Source of the DNA: Woeseiaceae bacterium
GTDB taxonomy: Bacteria > Pseudomonadota > Gammaproteobacteria > Steroidobacterales > Woeseiaceae
DNA: 64,000 nt
Reading direction: 5' to 3'
Assembly (NCBI GenBank): GCA_030065915.1
Contig: JASJCQ010000020.1
Location: 97,274 to 161,273, forward strand
In this document: positions 1 to 8,724 of the stretch, in pieces
How positions within the stretch are numbered: position 1 is the stretch's first letter
How the letters are laid out: each line of letters opens with the position of its first letter
The notes under the pieces: generated by a model
What the model was told of the DNA's origin: nothing
The model's input: only the letters and a program-made list of their open reading frames with translations
Database searches by the model: none
Position numbers and translations under genes: made by a program

Positions 1-90
1 CGCGCCGGCGATGATGGCTGCCGCGAAGTTCTGTTCCGACAGGAGCTTCTCAGCCAGCGCGTAGTTTTCTTGCTTTTCCTTGTCCTTCAT
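1..90 (-). CDS. Hypothetical protein, N-terminal 30 residues (runs off left edge)
   Basis: Reading the minus strand from an ATG at 88-90 gives an open frame that continues past the window edge. The visible N-terminus is lysine- and glutamate-rich and soluble (starts MKDKEKQENYALAEK), then becomes alanine/isoleucine-rich, as if entering a membrane segment. A purine stretch AAGGG lies 3-4 nt before the ATG, which is close for a ribosome binding site. Too little is visible to name a family. Confidence 0.5.
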   Translation of the reverse strand, partial: MKDKEKQENYALAEKLLSEQNFAAAIIAGA

Positions 91-243
91 CGCCCTTGGC
101 TCAACACTGCTGCGCCGCCACTTTCCGTTGCCTTCTCATACGAACGAGTCAACGCGGCCAGTCAGCATCAGTCTATCTGAAACTGACTGCCGGGCAGTAT
201 CGGAAGCGGACTGACGAAGGGTTTTCCTTCAGTCAAGGCTTTC

Positions 244-858
244 TCAGAACGCCTTCGGCTCGAGCAGCGGCTCGCAATAGGACTTCGGCTGGCCCCAGGT
301 TTCCCTGCTGGTGCGCTTCTTTGCCTTGACCGGCAGGATCATCCCCCCGCTGTATATCTCCGACACTGAAACCGAGCAGGATCCGGCCGATTCGGGGCCC
401 GACAGGACAATGTAGTAGTCCTTGTCCGGCTCGACAGGGAAGGACACAAGCGAGTTGCAGCCGATTGCGGCGAATCGCTTGGACAGGACCGGTTCCGGAC
501 CGCTGCCAGTGACCCCCAGCTCGATCGCGTAGTTCTCGCTCTCGACGGTATCCAGCGACGCGAGAAACGCGAAGTCGCTACCGGCCGCCACACGTGTCGA
601 GCGTGAATTGCCCGCCGGAATCGTCTTGTCCTCGTCGAATCGAATGTACTGTCGTCCGGTACAGGCGGTTGCGTCCTGGAATGCGATGAACGTGCCCCGT
701 TGTTGTTCCGAGCTGTTGACGAAAGTAATGACGGATGTCGGCTCTTCTGTCGGCGGCTCATAGATGGACACGTCGGTCGCACAGCCGAATAGCGCCAGCA
801 GCATCGAGGCTGCAGCACTGGCGGAGACTGTCATTCGAATGTTCGTCGTTCTGTTCAT
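244..858 (-). CDS. Hypothetical lipoprotein (204 aa)
   Basis: I do not recognise the family. The N-terminus has a basic start, a hydrophobic stretch and a lipobox ending LFGC with the acylatable cysteine at about residue 26, so export and lipid anchoring in the periplasm or outer membrane is likely. The mature part has two or three further cysteines and reads as a beta-rich soluble domain ending in a basic, proline-containing tail. Nothing in the neighbourhood suggests a role. It points the same way as the next gene (1022-1441) but is separated from it by about 160 bp. Confidence 0.75.
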   Translation of the reverse strand: MNRTTNIRMTVSASAAASMLLALFGCATDVSIYEPPTEEPTSVITFVNSSEQQRGTFIAFQDATACTGRQYIRFDEDKTIPAGNSRSTRVAAGSDFAFLASLDTVESENYAIELGVTGSGPEPVLSKRFAAIGCNSLVSFPVEPDKDYYIVLSGPESAGSCSVSVSEIYSGGMILPVKAKKRTSRETWGQPKSYCEPLLEPKAF

Positions 859-1021
859 CGGAGTCGCCAGCAGGAATCGAACCGCCCGTCGCTCATCGCC
901 TGGCGCCGCAGATTCTCTGGATTGTGACTCTAGCAGTCGATGGGCAACCAGGACGGGAGGCCGTCACAGATTCTAAAAGCCGATGCCATCCATACCGACG
1001 TCGGGAGTGAAGAGGAGTGTG

Positions 1022-1441
1022 CTATTCGATCCTGGAGAATGTCTGCGCGATGACCGTCCACTGATCCGCCCGTTTGATGGCGATCCACGTGAACTTTGTT
1101 CCGCCATCTTCAGATACATCGATGACAACGGCTGTATCGCCGTGTAATCGAATGTCTTCATTGACGACACTGAAAGGGGCAATGTCGAGCGCGACGATGA
1201 AGTCGATATACGCGGCCTTGCCCATTGTGACGCCGGACGCAAACGTGGACAGGAAGTCGTCATGCAGGATTCTCTCCAGCGTTGCCCGGTCATCGTTTAC
1301 CTCGGCGTCAATCCAGTCTTCAACCAGCGCTGTCAGCTCGGACCTCACCTTCGAGTCTGGCTGTAGCTTTGCCGGTTCGCCCGCATGCCCCAATGCTGAG
1401 AAGAGAATAAGAAAGTGAAAGATGTGCCTCGGTATGTTCAA
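1022..1441 (-). CDS. Secreted NTF2-like / DUF4440-type protein
   Basis: A 139-aa protein with an N-terminal signal peptide (hydrophobic to about residue 19, cleavage plausible after GHA). The remainder has the pattern of small NTF2-like folds (SnoaL/DUF4440): an early helix with a WIDAEVNDD segment, a LHDDF motif, and terminal strands ending in a tryptophan-containing W-T-V-I segment. Such proteins act as ligand-binding or weak catalytic cone-shaped domains; no substrate can be inferred. A second secreted NTF2-like protein is encoded at 35239. Confidence 0.65.
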   Translation of the reverse strand: MNIPRHIFHFLILFSALGHAGEPAKLQPDSKVRSELTALVEDWIDAEVNDDRATLERILHDDFLSTFASGVTMGKAAYIDFIVALDIAPFSVVNEDIRLHGDTAVVIDVSEDGGTKFTWIAIKRADQWTVIAQTFSRIE

Positions 1442-1619
1442 GATGTGCTCCCTGACTGCCTGGGTGCTGATCAGTATCGACGGTAACCCGCGGTCTGCAA
1501 CGAGCGCGGCCTCCCGTCGATGGTATCACCCGGAGCACTGCTTGCCGGTACATCGATTCGGTCAGTGCCCGGCCGGTAGCGGATCGTATCTATCGCGCCA
1601 GTGAGCTGCGATCTTCAGA

Positions 1620-1625
1620 TAGACT
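1620..1625 (+). promoter_or_regulatory. Possible -10 element TAGACT upstream of the M14 peptidase
   Basis: The hexamer TAGACT lies 28 nt before the chosen ATG at 1654, in the context CAGATAGACTAGCGCTC. The same hexamer is the invariant core of the repeat family found between 30.8 and 41.9 kb. Here the surrounding sequence matches that family only loosely. No convincing -35 box is visible. Confidence 0.3.
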
Positions 1626-1653
1626 AGCGCTCTTGCGTCCCGGATATGTCCCT

Positions 1654-4275
1654 ATGAGATACCTGATGTTATTGCTGTTCTCGAGCGTTGCGTTCGCCGA
1701 TGTTGACGTACGCGAATTCGATGCACAGATGTTCCCTGACGATGTCAGCTACGTGGAAGGCATCCCGACGCCAGCCGAGTTCCTCGGTTTCGAGCTGGGT
1801 ACCGAGCCCGTGCGGCATCATCAGCTCGTCGAGTACATCAGGTTAGTAGCGAGCATGAGTGACCGGCTCCGTGTCGAGACGATTGGTTATTCACATGAGC
1901 GCCGCCCCATTCTCTTCGTCGTCGCGACGTCGGAATCCAATAGGAACAACCTGGAACAGATTCGCCAACGGCACGTGGCACTCACAGAGCCGGACAGCGG
2001 GCAGTCTGTCGAAGACGACATGCCGATAGTGACCTGGCTCAACTATGGTGTGCACGGTGCTGAGGCGAGCGGAATGGACGCGGCGTTACCGTTTGTCTAT
2101 TACCTCGCGGCGGCTGAAGGCGAAGAGATTGAGGCGATCCTCGATGACAGCGTCATTCTCGTTACGGCGATCTTCAATCCCGACGGCCATTCGAAACGAA
2201 TCGCCTGGGTCGATGCTTACGGTGGCAAGCGTCGTGTCAGCAATCCCGATCACATGGAGCACCAGTCAAGCTGGCGTTTTGCACGCACGAACCACTACTG
2301 GTTCGACCTGAATCGCCAGTGGCTGCTCGTGACACAACCGGAGCCCAAGGCCTGGATGAAGAAGTGGCATCAGTGGCGCCCCAACCTGACCGTCGACTAC
2401 CACGAGATGGGAGGCGCGCAGACCTATTATTTCCATCCTGGGGTCAGGACCAGGACCAACCCGCTGGCTCCCGAGGCGGCGGAAGTGCTGATGGCAAGAA
2501 CCGCGGCGTTCTCCGAAGAGGTGCTCGACAGGGAAGGGCGCCTGTATTTTCAGGGTGAGCGATTTGACAACTACTACGTTGGCAAGGGTTCGACCTTTCC
2601 TCTCCTGAACGGCGGTGTCGGCATTCTCTACGAGGCAGCCGCGGCGCTTGGGCGGGAGATCGAAACACCGAACGGCCTGCGCACGTACCGGGAGAACATC
2701 CGTAAGCAGTTCCGAACCAGTATCGCGAGTATCCGTGCCGGCGCCAGTCAGCGTCTGGACTATCTTCGCTACCAGAAGCGCTTCTATTCAGACGCCGTAG
2801 ATGCTGCGGAAAAGAGTCCGACCCAGGCATGGGTGTTCTCGGCAAACGGCGACTCGGCCCGGCTCAGAGCATTCATCGAGTTGCTCGAAACGCATCGTAT
2901 CGACGCGTTTGCTCTGACTCGCGACTTCGAAAGGGACGGCATTGTCTTTGAGCAAGCTCATTCGATGGTCGTTCCAACGGCACAGCCGCAATACACGCTG
3001 ATTCGCAGCATCTTCGAAACGGTGGATACCTTTGAAGACGCGACGTTTTACGATGTATCCACGTGGACGCTGCCGCCAGCCTTTGGCCTCGACTATGCCG
3101 AGCTATCGAGACGCGAACTGCGCGGTCTGGCAGGCGGGGAATATGCATTCGAAACGGCCACCGGCGCCGTACCGCAGTCGAGTTTCGGCTACGTTCTCGA
3201 GTGGGCACCGTACCTTGCGCCGCGTGCTCTGTATCGTCTGCTCGAGGAGGGTCTGCTGGCCCGGGTCGCAACCGAGCCGTTCCAGGTCGAGACGACGGAG
3301 GGGCCACGGTCCCTGCCGCGCGGCAGCATCTTCGTTCCACTGGACCGCCAGACGGTGTCGCGCGAGGAGATTCTCGCACTGATGCAGGATGTCGCCGGAA
3401 TCGAAGGCCAGCGCGTCCACGCGCTGACGTCAGGTCGAAGTGTGAATGGAACCCGCGGCGTCAATGTAGGTGGTCCGTCTTTCCATCCGCTCAGGAAACC
3501 CGAGGTCCTGATGGCCATTGGAGAGGCCGTCGATCTGTACGACGCCGGCGAAATCTGGCACCTGCTGGACTATCGCATGGATATTCCTCTGACCATGAGA
3601 GACGTTGATAAGCTCGCGGACATCGACTGGTCTCGCTACACGCATATCGTGATGCCTTCGGGAGACTATTCGGCGCTGGATCCCCTGGTCTCGGATCGCC
3701 TGCGCCAGTGGATTAGCGAAGGTGGTACGCTCGTCGCGTTCAGTGAAGCAATCACCTGGCTTCGAGGCGTAACACTTGACTATGTCCCCGAGCCAGACGG
3801 TGTGTTGGCACCGGATATGGATGCGACGGTTGAAGACGAGATGACTGAAGACGCTGAGGATGAGGAGCCGGTAGGCCGGTTCGACTATGCCAGCAAGGAT
3901 GATCGCGAGGCCGTCGATGTCCTCGGCGGCGCGATTTTCCGCGCAGACCTGGACACATCGCATCCTTTGGGCTTCGGTATCTCTCGCCGGGATATTGCGC
4001 TGCACAAAAACCACAAGGAAGTGCTGGAGCCGACAGATAACCCTTACGCCGTTGTCATTCAGTACGCTGAGCAACCGCTATTGTCAGGTTACGCGTCGGA
4101 AGAAAACCGGCAAGCCATAGCATCTACGCCCGCGCTGATCGCCGAGCGCTATGAGAGCGGATCGATCATCCTGTTTGCCGACAATACAAACTTCCGAGGC
4201 TACTGGTATGGGACCAACAAGCTGTTCCTGAACAGCCTGTTCTTCTCGAAGGCATTCAGCGCACCGGAAGAATAG
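1654..4275 (+). CDS. Secreted M14-family zinc carboxypeptidase-like protein
   Basis: 873 aa from the ATG at 1654. I prefer this start to the in-frame TTG at 1633 because it begins directly with a signal peptide (MRYLMLLLFSSVAFA). Zinc-ligand signatures of M14 peptidases are visible: HGAE (H134, E137), NPDG at about residue 168, a third ligand in DYHEMG (H250) and the probable catalytic glutamate in LYEAAAALG (E327). The C-terminal third contains a glutamine-amidotransferase-like segment (HIVMPSGDYSAL, EGGTLVAFSEA). Large secreted M14 proteins of this layout are common in marine Gammaproteobacteria and probably degrade periplasmic or extracellular peptides; specificity cannot be told. Transcribed alone and convergent with the GGDEF gene. 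Confidence 0.85.
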   Translation: MRYLMLLLFSSVAFADVDVREFDAQMFPDDVSYVEGIPTPAEFLGFELGTEPVRHHQLVEYIRLVASMSDRLRVETIGYSHERRPILFVVATSESNRNNLEQIRQRHVALTEPDSGQSVEDDMPIVTWLNYGVHGAEASGMDAALPFVYYLAAAEGEEIEAILDDSVILVTAIFNPDGHSKRIAWVDAYGGKRRVSNPDHMEHQSSWRFARTNHYWFDLNRQWLLVTQPEPKAWMKKWHQWRPNLTVDYHEMGGAQTYYFHPGVRTRTNPLAPEAAEVLMARTAAFSEEVLDREGRLYFQGERFDNYYVGKGSTFPLLNGGVGILYEAAAALGREIETPNGLRTYRENIRKQFRTSIASIRAGASQRLDYLRYQKRFYSDAVDAAEKSPTQAWVFSANGDSARLRAFIELLETHRIDAFALTRDFERDGIVFEQAHSMVVPTAQPQYTLIRSIFETVDTFEDATFYDVSTWTLPPAFGLDYAELSRRELRGLAGGEYAFETATGAVPQSSFGYVLEWAPYLAPRALYRLLEEGLLARVATEPFQVETTEGPRSLPRGSIFVPLDRQTVSREEILALMQDVAGIEGQRVHALTSGRSVNGTRGVNVGGPSFHPLRKPEVLMAIGEAVDLYDAGEIWHLLDYRMDIPLTMRDVDKLADIDWSRYTHIVMPSGDYSALDPLVSDRLRQWISEGGTLVAFSEAITWLRGVTLDYVPEPDGVLAPDMDATVEDEMTEDAEDEEPVGRFDYASKDDREAVDVLGGAIFRADLDTSHPLGFGISRRDIALHKNHKEVLEPTDNPYAVVIQYAEQPLLSGYASEENRQAIASTPALIAERYESGSIILFADNTNFRGYWYGTNKLFLNSLFFSKAFSAPEE

Positions 4276-4302
4276 CCTGATCTCACGGCGAGGCGGCCCT
4301 GC

Positions 4303-5502
4303 CTAGGCGTTCTGGTCGCGTTGCAGCGACAGCTCGATGACTTGCGCCAACTGCGTGTCGCCTATGCTCTCTTCTGAGGTGCCGACGCGATTGCGGCCCT
4401 CGGACTTCGCTTTGTAGAGAGCTTCGTCGGCGACTCGCAGCAGTTCCTCCGGGCCGTCGCCGGGCGGAACGATACTCGATACGCCAGCGCTGATGGTCAC
4501 CATCTTCGATGTCGGTGACGCGACGTGCTCGAACATGTTCTTGACGACTTCCTTGCGCACGTCCTCGATAATTCGTGCCGCCTGTCCCGTGTTGCAGCCG
4601 GGCAGCAGGACAACGAACTCTTCGCCGCCGTAGCGCGCCGCGAGATCCAGTGGTCGCTTGGCCGCCGTCTCGATGATCGGGGCAATGTTGATCAGGCAGT
4701 CGTCGCCAGCCTGGTGTCCGTAGTGGTCGTTGTATTGCTTGAAATGATCGATGTCTACGAGTGCGAGAGCGATGGGAATCTGCTCACGCTGGCAGTGCCG
4801 CCAGGTCCGGTCGAAGTGCTTGTCGAAGGCGCCGCGGTTGGCGATCTTCGTCAACGCGTCCTGATCCGCCATGAATCGAAGCTCCCCTTCTTCGAGGAAG
4901 CTCAGTCGTTTGCTGTATTCGAGGTTGTAGAGGCCCGTGGTGCCTATGACATTCGCGAAGGTGAGCATGACGCCACTGAAGACCAGCGTATTACCGGGCA
5001 TAGGGCCAACGACACCTACGGTGATGAACATTGCATACAATGCGACCGAGGTGGCGACGGCCGGCCAGAACCTCAAGCCCAGGTAGAAGTAAATGTAGAA
5101 GGTGCTCAACAGATAGCCCGTCAGGTCCGACGCGTTGCCGAACGCGCCGCCGGCCGATTCCATGAACAGGGTCGTCATACCGATACTCATGCCGACGGCG
5201 ACACCCGCGTAGGTCAACAGGCTTCGGAAACGTGCCATGTAGGTAAACGCGAACATCAGGATGATCAGCGGCTGCGTTATCGCTGTACGCATCGGGATGC
5301 TGGGATCGCTGAATCCCGGACCGTCAAAGAAGTAGTCCATGGTCGGGAAGGACAGCTGGTATAGCGAGCCGATCATCAGCGCGAGCCGCAGCTGGGACAG
5401 GCCGGCGCAGCCAACGTCTTCCAGGTATTCTTTTTCGAGCGTGGGTTCGAACCGGAGTGCTTTAAAGCCGCGTTCGATTTGACTGTGATAGAGGGACTTC
5501 AT
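4303..5502 (-). CDS. Membrane-bound diguanylate cyclase (GGEEF)
   Basis: 399 aa. The N-terminal half has about six hydrophobic segments (residues 40-200), followed by a short linker and a complete GGDEF domain beginning at DQDALTKIANR. The signature is RYGGEEF (motif from about residue 292), an active-type variant. An RPLD sequence five residues before the motif matches the RxxD inhibitory I-site, so product feedback by cyclic di-GMP is expected. The protein should make c-di-GMP from two GTP at the inner membrane; the input sensed by the membrane domain is unknown. Convergent with the M14 gene, with only 27 bp between them. Confidence 0.9.
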   Translation of the reverse strand: MKSLYHSQIERGFKALRFEPTLEKEYLEDVGCAGLSQLRLALMIGSLYQLSFPTMDYFFDGPGFSDPSIPMRTAITQPLIILMFAFTYMARFRSLLTYAGVAVGMSIGMTTLFMESAGGAFGNASDLTGYLLSTFYIYFYLGLRFWPAVATSVALYAMFITVGVVGPMPGNTLVFSGVMLTFANVIGTTGLYNLEYSKRLSFLEEGELRFMADQDALTKIANRGAFDKHFDRTWRHCQREQIPIALALVDIDHFKQYNDHYGHQAGDDCLINIAPIIETAAKRPLDLAARYGGEEFVVLLPGCNTGQAARIIEDVRKEVVKNMFEHVASPTSKMVTISAGVSSIVPPGDGPEELLRVADEALYKAKSEGRNRVGTSEESIGDTQLAQVIELSLQRDQNA

Positions 5503-5833
5503 AGTAGAGGCTTTAGTGTCTCGTTGTTATCAAGTGCACGAGCCGCCCGGGCAGTAAAGGCGCGCAGCTCGTCCCCCGAGATATCGGCCGACGGTGGGGA
5601 AAATTTAGCTCTCGATAAAATCTTTTCTGCGCGTGTGTTGTGCCGAATCCGCGCATAAGTCCCTGTTTTTGTTAGGTGACACGTGCAGCGCCCCGTAATT
5701 GGGTAGTTCTGATGGCCAGAGCGTGAAGCGTGGGGCTGCACTCGACCCGACGCCGGGACTGGAGCCGTCCTGCGACGGTATGCCCTGTTTGGGCATCTAC
5801 GTTATCGATGACTAACACTGGGGAGACACAACA
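5503..5833. other. Intergenic region, no gene seen
   Basis: This 331-bp gap separates divergent genes. I see no credible coding frame. It contains a perfect 6-bp hairpin (ATGCCC 5780-5785, loop TGTTT, GGGCAT 5791-5796) that would fall in the 5' leader of the downstream gene, and a GGGGAGA ribosome binding site before the ATG at 5834. Confidence 0.5.
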
Positions 5834-6361
5834 ATGAAGTACCGATGGATGACCTTGCTTCTGCCGTTCCTTGCGACGGCGTTCGCCGGCGAGCACAGCA
5901 AGATGGAAATCAAGGTGATCAGCAGTGATACCGACGGCGTGGTGAGAATCGACAGCGACGACCTCGACTTCGATTTGCTCGAGATGCAGGTCGGTGAAAA
6001 TCGCTCGATTGTCGACAGTAACGGCAAGAACGTACTGATCACGCGGACTGACGACGGCTTTGACCTCAACGTCGATGGCGATGTCGTCCAGATTCCCGAC
6101 CCGGGCAAGCTGCACGGCGTTGGAGACTTTGACACGGATATCGACGTTGACGTCATCCACAAGAAGGTCCATATCGGCGACGCGGACGAGTCAGGCGCCG
6201 TCATCGTGACGCGCGGTGTAATCGAGCCGGTTATCCAGGAGCAGATTCGTTCCCTGTTGCAGTCGGCCGGCGTCGACGGTGACGTCCGATTCGTGGAAGG
6301 TGGTGGCGATGGCCCGCACATCATCAAGGATGTACGCGTCATTCGCGAGAAGTCGCTCTAG
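5834..6361 (+). CDS. Secreted acidic hypothetical protein (175 aa)
   Basis: Starts with a clear signal peptide (MKYRWMTLLLPFLATAFAG). The mature protein is unusually rich in aspartate, with runs such as DFDTDIDVDVIHKK and DSDDLDFDLLEM, and carries many short alternating beta-type segments. It has no cysteines and no recognised motif. The ATG is preceded by GGGGAGA at good spacing. Calcium binding or an adhesive or matrix role would be compatible with the acidic composition, but that is only a guess. It is a lone gene, convergent with psuG. Confidence 0.7.
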   Translation: MKYRWMTLLLPFLATAFAGEHSKMEIKVISSDTDGVVRIDSDDLDFDLLEMQVGENRSIVDSNGKNVLITRTDDGFDLNVDGDVVQIPDPGKLHGVGDFDTDIDVDVIHKKVHIGDADESGAVIVTRGVIEPVIQEQIRSLLQSAGVDGDVRFVEGGGDGPHIIKDVRVIREKSL

Positions 6362-6375
6362 TAGTCGAAAGCCCC

Positions 6376-6398
6376 GCCGCCAGCATTGTGTTGGCGGC
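6376..6398. terminator. Hairpin between convergent genes
   Basis: GCCGCCA (6376-6382) pairs with TGGCGGC (6392-6398) just after the stop codon of the acidic secreted protein. The nearest T-rich run (CTTCTTTTTTC) comes about 15 nt after the stem, so this is at best a weak terminator for the plus-strand gene. Confidence 0.35.
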
Positions 6399-6454
6399 CG
6401 GCTCTACGCTTGCTTCTTTTTTCTAGCGCTCCTGGGCCGCAGACGATCGCGAGA

Positions 6455-7366
6455 TCAGCCAGACGTCGCGTAGGAGACGGCTATCTCGGCTGCAAGGCGT
6501 GCATTGTTTACCACCAGCGCCATGTTCGCGGCCAGACTGTCGCCGGCGGACAGTTCGGTGATTCGTTGGAGCAAGAATGGCGTCGCGTCCTTCCCGGTAA
6601 TGGCTGCAGCCTCCATCTCTTTGATCGCCGTGTTGATTAGCCTGTCCATCGTCTCGCGTGGCAACGCGTGCGCTGCCGGAATCGGGTTCGCAATAAGCGT
6701 GCCGTTGTTCAGCCCAATGGAATCGTGGGCAATCAGCATTGCCGCGATGTCAGCTGCCGTTTCCACGCGGTAGTCCAGCGGCAATCCGCTGTCCCTCGCA
6801 TAAAAAGCAGGCAGGTTGTCGATGCGGAATCCGAGAACGGCGACACCCTTGGTTTCCAGGTATTCCAGCGTTCTTGGCAGATCCAGGACAGACTTTATGC
6901 CGGCGCAGACCACGGCGACCGGTGTCTGAGCCAGCTCCTCGAGGTCTGCAGAAACGTCCAGGGTGTTCTCGTATCCCCGGTGCACGCCACCGATACCGCC
7001 CGTCGCAAAAATCCTGATGCCAGCGAGATGGGCGATCATCATTGTCGCGGCGACCGTTGTGCCCCCGGTCAGCTTGCTCGCAACCGCCGCGGCGAGGTCG
7101 CGACGACTGGCCTTGATGGCCGACGTATCGGCGAGCTTGTCCATTTCGTCTGGCGTCAGGCCGACGACCAGGTCTCCGTCGACGATCGCGATTGTGGCGG
7201 CACGGGCGCCGGAAGCTTCAACAGCCGACTCGACATTTCTCGCGCACTCGACGTTCTGCGGAAAGGGCATGCCATGGCTGATGATCGTCGATTCCAGGGC
7301 GACGATCGGTTCGCTATTCCTTAGCGCAATTGCCACTTCATCCGAGACCCGCAGCGGCCTACGCAT
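6455..7366 (-). CDS. psuG: Pseudouridine-5'-phosphate glycosidase
   Basis: 303 aa, the usual length. Conserved blocks include ALESTIISHGMPFPQN near the N-terminus, ATGGIGGVHRG, the KSVLDLPRTLEYLET segment with the lysine expected to form the ribose adduct, and NPIP. The enzyme cleaves pseudouridine 5'-phosphate reversibly to uracil and ribose 5-phosphate, allowing salvage of pseudouridine from RNA turnover. It overlaps the upstream kinase gene by 8 bp (7359-7366), so the pair is translationally coupled and almost certainly one operon. Confidence 0.95.
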   Translation of the reverse strand: MRRPLRVSDEVAIALRNSEPIVALESTIISHGMPFPQNVECARNVESAVEASGARAATIAIVDGDLVVGLTPDEMDKLADTSAIKASRRDLAAAVASKLTGGTTVAATMMIAHLAGIRIFATGGIGGVHRGYENTLDVSADLEELAQTPVAVVCAGIKSVLDLPRTLEYLETKGVAVLGFRIDNLPAFYARDSGLPLDYRVETAADIAAMLIAHDSIGLNNGTLIANPIPAAHALPRETMDRLINTAIKEMEAAAITGKDATPFLLQRITELSAGDSLAANMALVVNNARLAAEIAVSYATSG

Positions 7367-8465
7367 ATCGGTTCTCCTCCAGTTGATAGGTATCGGTCAG
7401 TTGTTTCAGGGCTTGCGCGTCCACAGTTGCGGTGGACGATTCCAGTGCAATTCTCGCGACATCGTTGGCGAGCTCAGCCATTTCTGCTGTAGCCGTGTCG
7501 TTCAGAGACCCGAGAATGAGCCCGGCTACCAGCGCATCGCCAGCCCCGCTAACGGACGCTACGCTGGCGGCGCGCCTGGCGGGTACGAGCCTCGCGGTCG
7601 TTCCGTCGGCCGCGAAGACGCCGTGGGCGCCGAGCGAGATGAATACCTGTCCGACGCCACGTTCCAGAAGCGCTCGTGCTGCGCTGCCGGCCTGCTGCCT
7701 GCTGCGCAGGCGTTTCCCGAGCAATGCGCCGGCTTCAATGAGCGTCGGCTTCAGTATGTCTATCCGGGAGAGGAAAGCGGCAAGCCTGGGCGCCTTCGCA
7801 ACTGAAACCGGGTCAGCAATGATTGTCTTGTCAGAAAACCGGTCGAACAGATAGCCAAGCGCGTTTTCACTCAAGTTTGCGTCGAGGAATATGGCGCTGG
7901 CATTTCGAAGGCTCGACTCCTGTTCCTGCAAGAGCTCGACGCTCAGCTGGTCCATAATCTCCATGTCGGATATCCCTGCACCCAGGTCACCCCGCTCATC
8001 GAAGATGGAGACGTAGGTTGCGGTGCGTTGGCCGGCGAGCCTGACGATGCCCGCCACGTCGATACCGGCATTGTGTGCGGTACTTGCGATCAGGTCGCCG
8101 TGATTGTCATCGCCGACGACCGTAATCAGACGGCAGTTGATGCCGAGCCTCGAAGTGCTCTCCGCGACGTTGCGTGCAACACCACCGGCAGACAGGGTGA
8201 CGGTGCCCGGATTCGAGTCACCCGCTCGCAGCCGCGCAGCCGGTCGACCGCTTATGTCTATGGTTGCACCGCCAACAGCTACGACATACGGCGCTTCGTT
8301 GAGGACGTACGCTCGTCCTCGGATAAGCCCCTTTGCGCCCAGGTTGGTTATATGAACTGCGACGGCGGCACGCGATAGACCGAGTCGGGAAGCAATGGCC
8401 TCCTGGGACGCCATCGGGTTGTTCCGGATGCAGTCGAGAACCTGCCTTTCTCTTGGGGTCAGCAT
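7359..8465 (-). CDS. psuK: PfkB-family sugar kinase with N-terminal HTH (probable pseudouridine kinase/regulator)
   Basis: 368 aa in two parts. Residues 1-55 form a MarR/DeoR-like winged helix (LTPRERQVLDCIRNN, then ASRLGLSRAAVAVHI). The rest is a PfkB ribokinase fold ending with the anion-hole motif SGAGDALVAG. This architecture resembles E. coli YeiI, whereas PsuK itself lacks the DNA-binding part. Overlap with psuG indicates it phosphorylates pseudouridine for PsuG and may also sense the nucleoside to regulate its own operon. The ATG has no visible Shine-Dalgarno sequence, and a 33-bp palindrome begins at the start codon. The gene symbol rests on context. Confidence 0.85.
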   Translation of the reverse strand: MLTPRERQVLDCIRNNPMASQEAIASRLGLSRAAVAVHITNLGAKGLIRGRAYVLNEAPYVVAVGGATIDISGRPAARLRAGDSNPGTVTLSAGGVARNVAESTSRLGINCRLITVVGDDNHGDLIASTAHNAGIDVAGIVRLAGQRTATYVSIFDERGDLGAGISDMEIMDQLSVELLQEQESSLRNASAIFLDANLSENALGYLFDRFSDKTIIADPVSVAKAPRLAAFLSRIDILKPTLIEAGALLGKRLRSRQQAGSAARALLERGVGQVFISLGAHGVFAADGTTARLVPARRAASVASVSGAGDALVAGLILGSLNDTATAEMAELANDVARIALESSTATVDAQALKQLTDTYQLEENRYA

Positions 8466-8497
8466 TAATAAAGATTAGCATTACTAATGTTTATTAA
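8465..8497. promoter_or_regulatory. 33-bp palindromic operator candidate at the psuK start codon
   Basis: The arms TTAATAAAGATTAG (8465-8478) and CTAATGTTTATTAA (8484-8497) form an inverted repeat with 14 of 16 positions paired around a 5-nt centre. It is strikingly AT-rich in a GC-rich genome. It touches the first base of the kinase start codon and occupies the place where its ribosome binding site should be. The natural candidate ligand is the winged-helix domain of that kinase, which would give autoregulation by occlusion of the promoter. Confidence 0.6.
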
Positions 8498-8724
8498 GAA
8501 AGTATTATTGTGCCCGGATGCGGATTGCCTGAAGTTCTCTGAAAAAGACCCGGACGTAGAGTATGCTCTCGACTATCTGGGCTATCGTGCTGAAACCGCG
8601 GTTCTGATTGGGGTTCGGAAATCGTCGCCCGTCCAGCAGCCGATGCCCGGCAGCCGAATACGGAGCGTGCAGTCCGGCGCCTGTCTCATTGACCGACAAT
8701 GCCGTTACAACGGCAGGGGAAAAC

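Noticed and set aside
850..930. A GGTTCGATTCC-like sequence on the minus strand (about 868-882), resembling a tRNA T-arm.
   Set aside because: The stem does not pair as a 5-bp T-arm, no cloverleaf or 7-bp acceptor stem can be drawn, and the sequence lies at the start of the lipoprotein gene.
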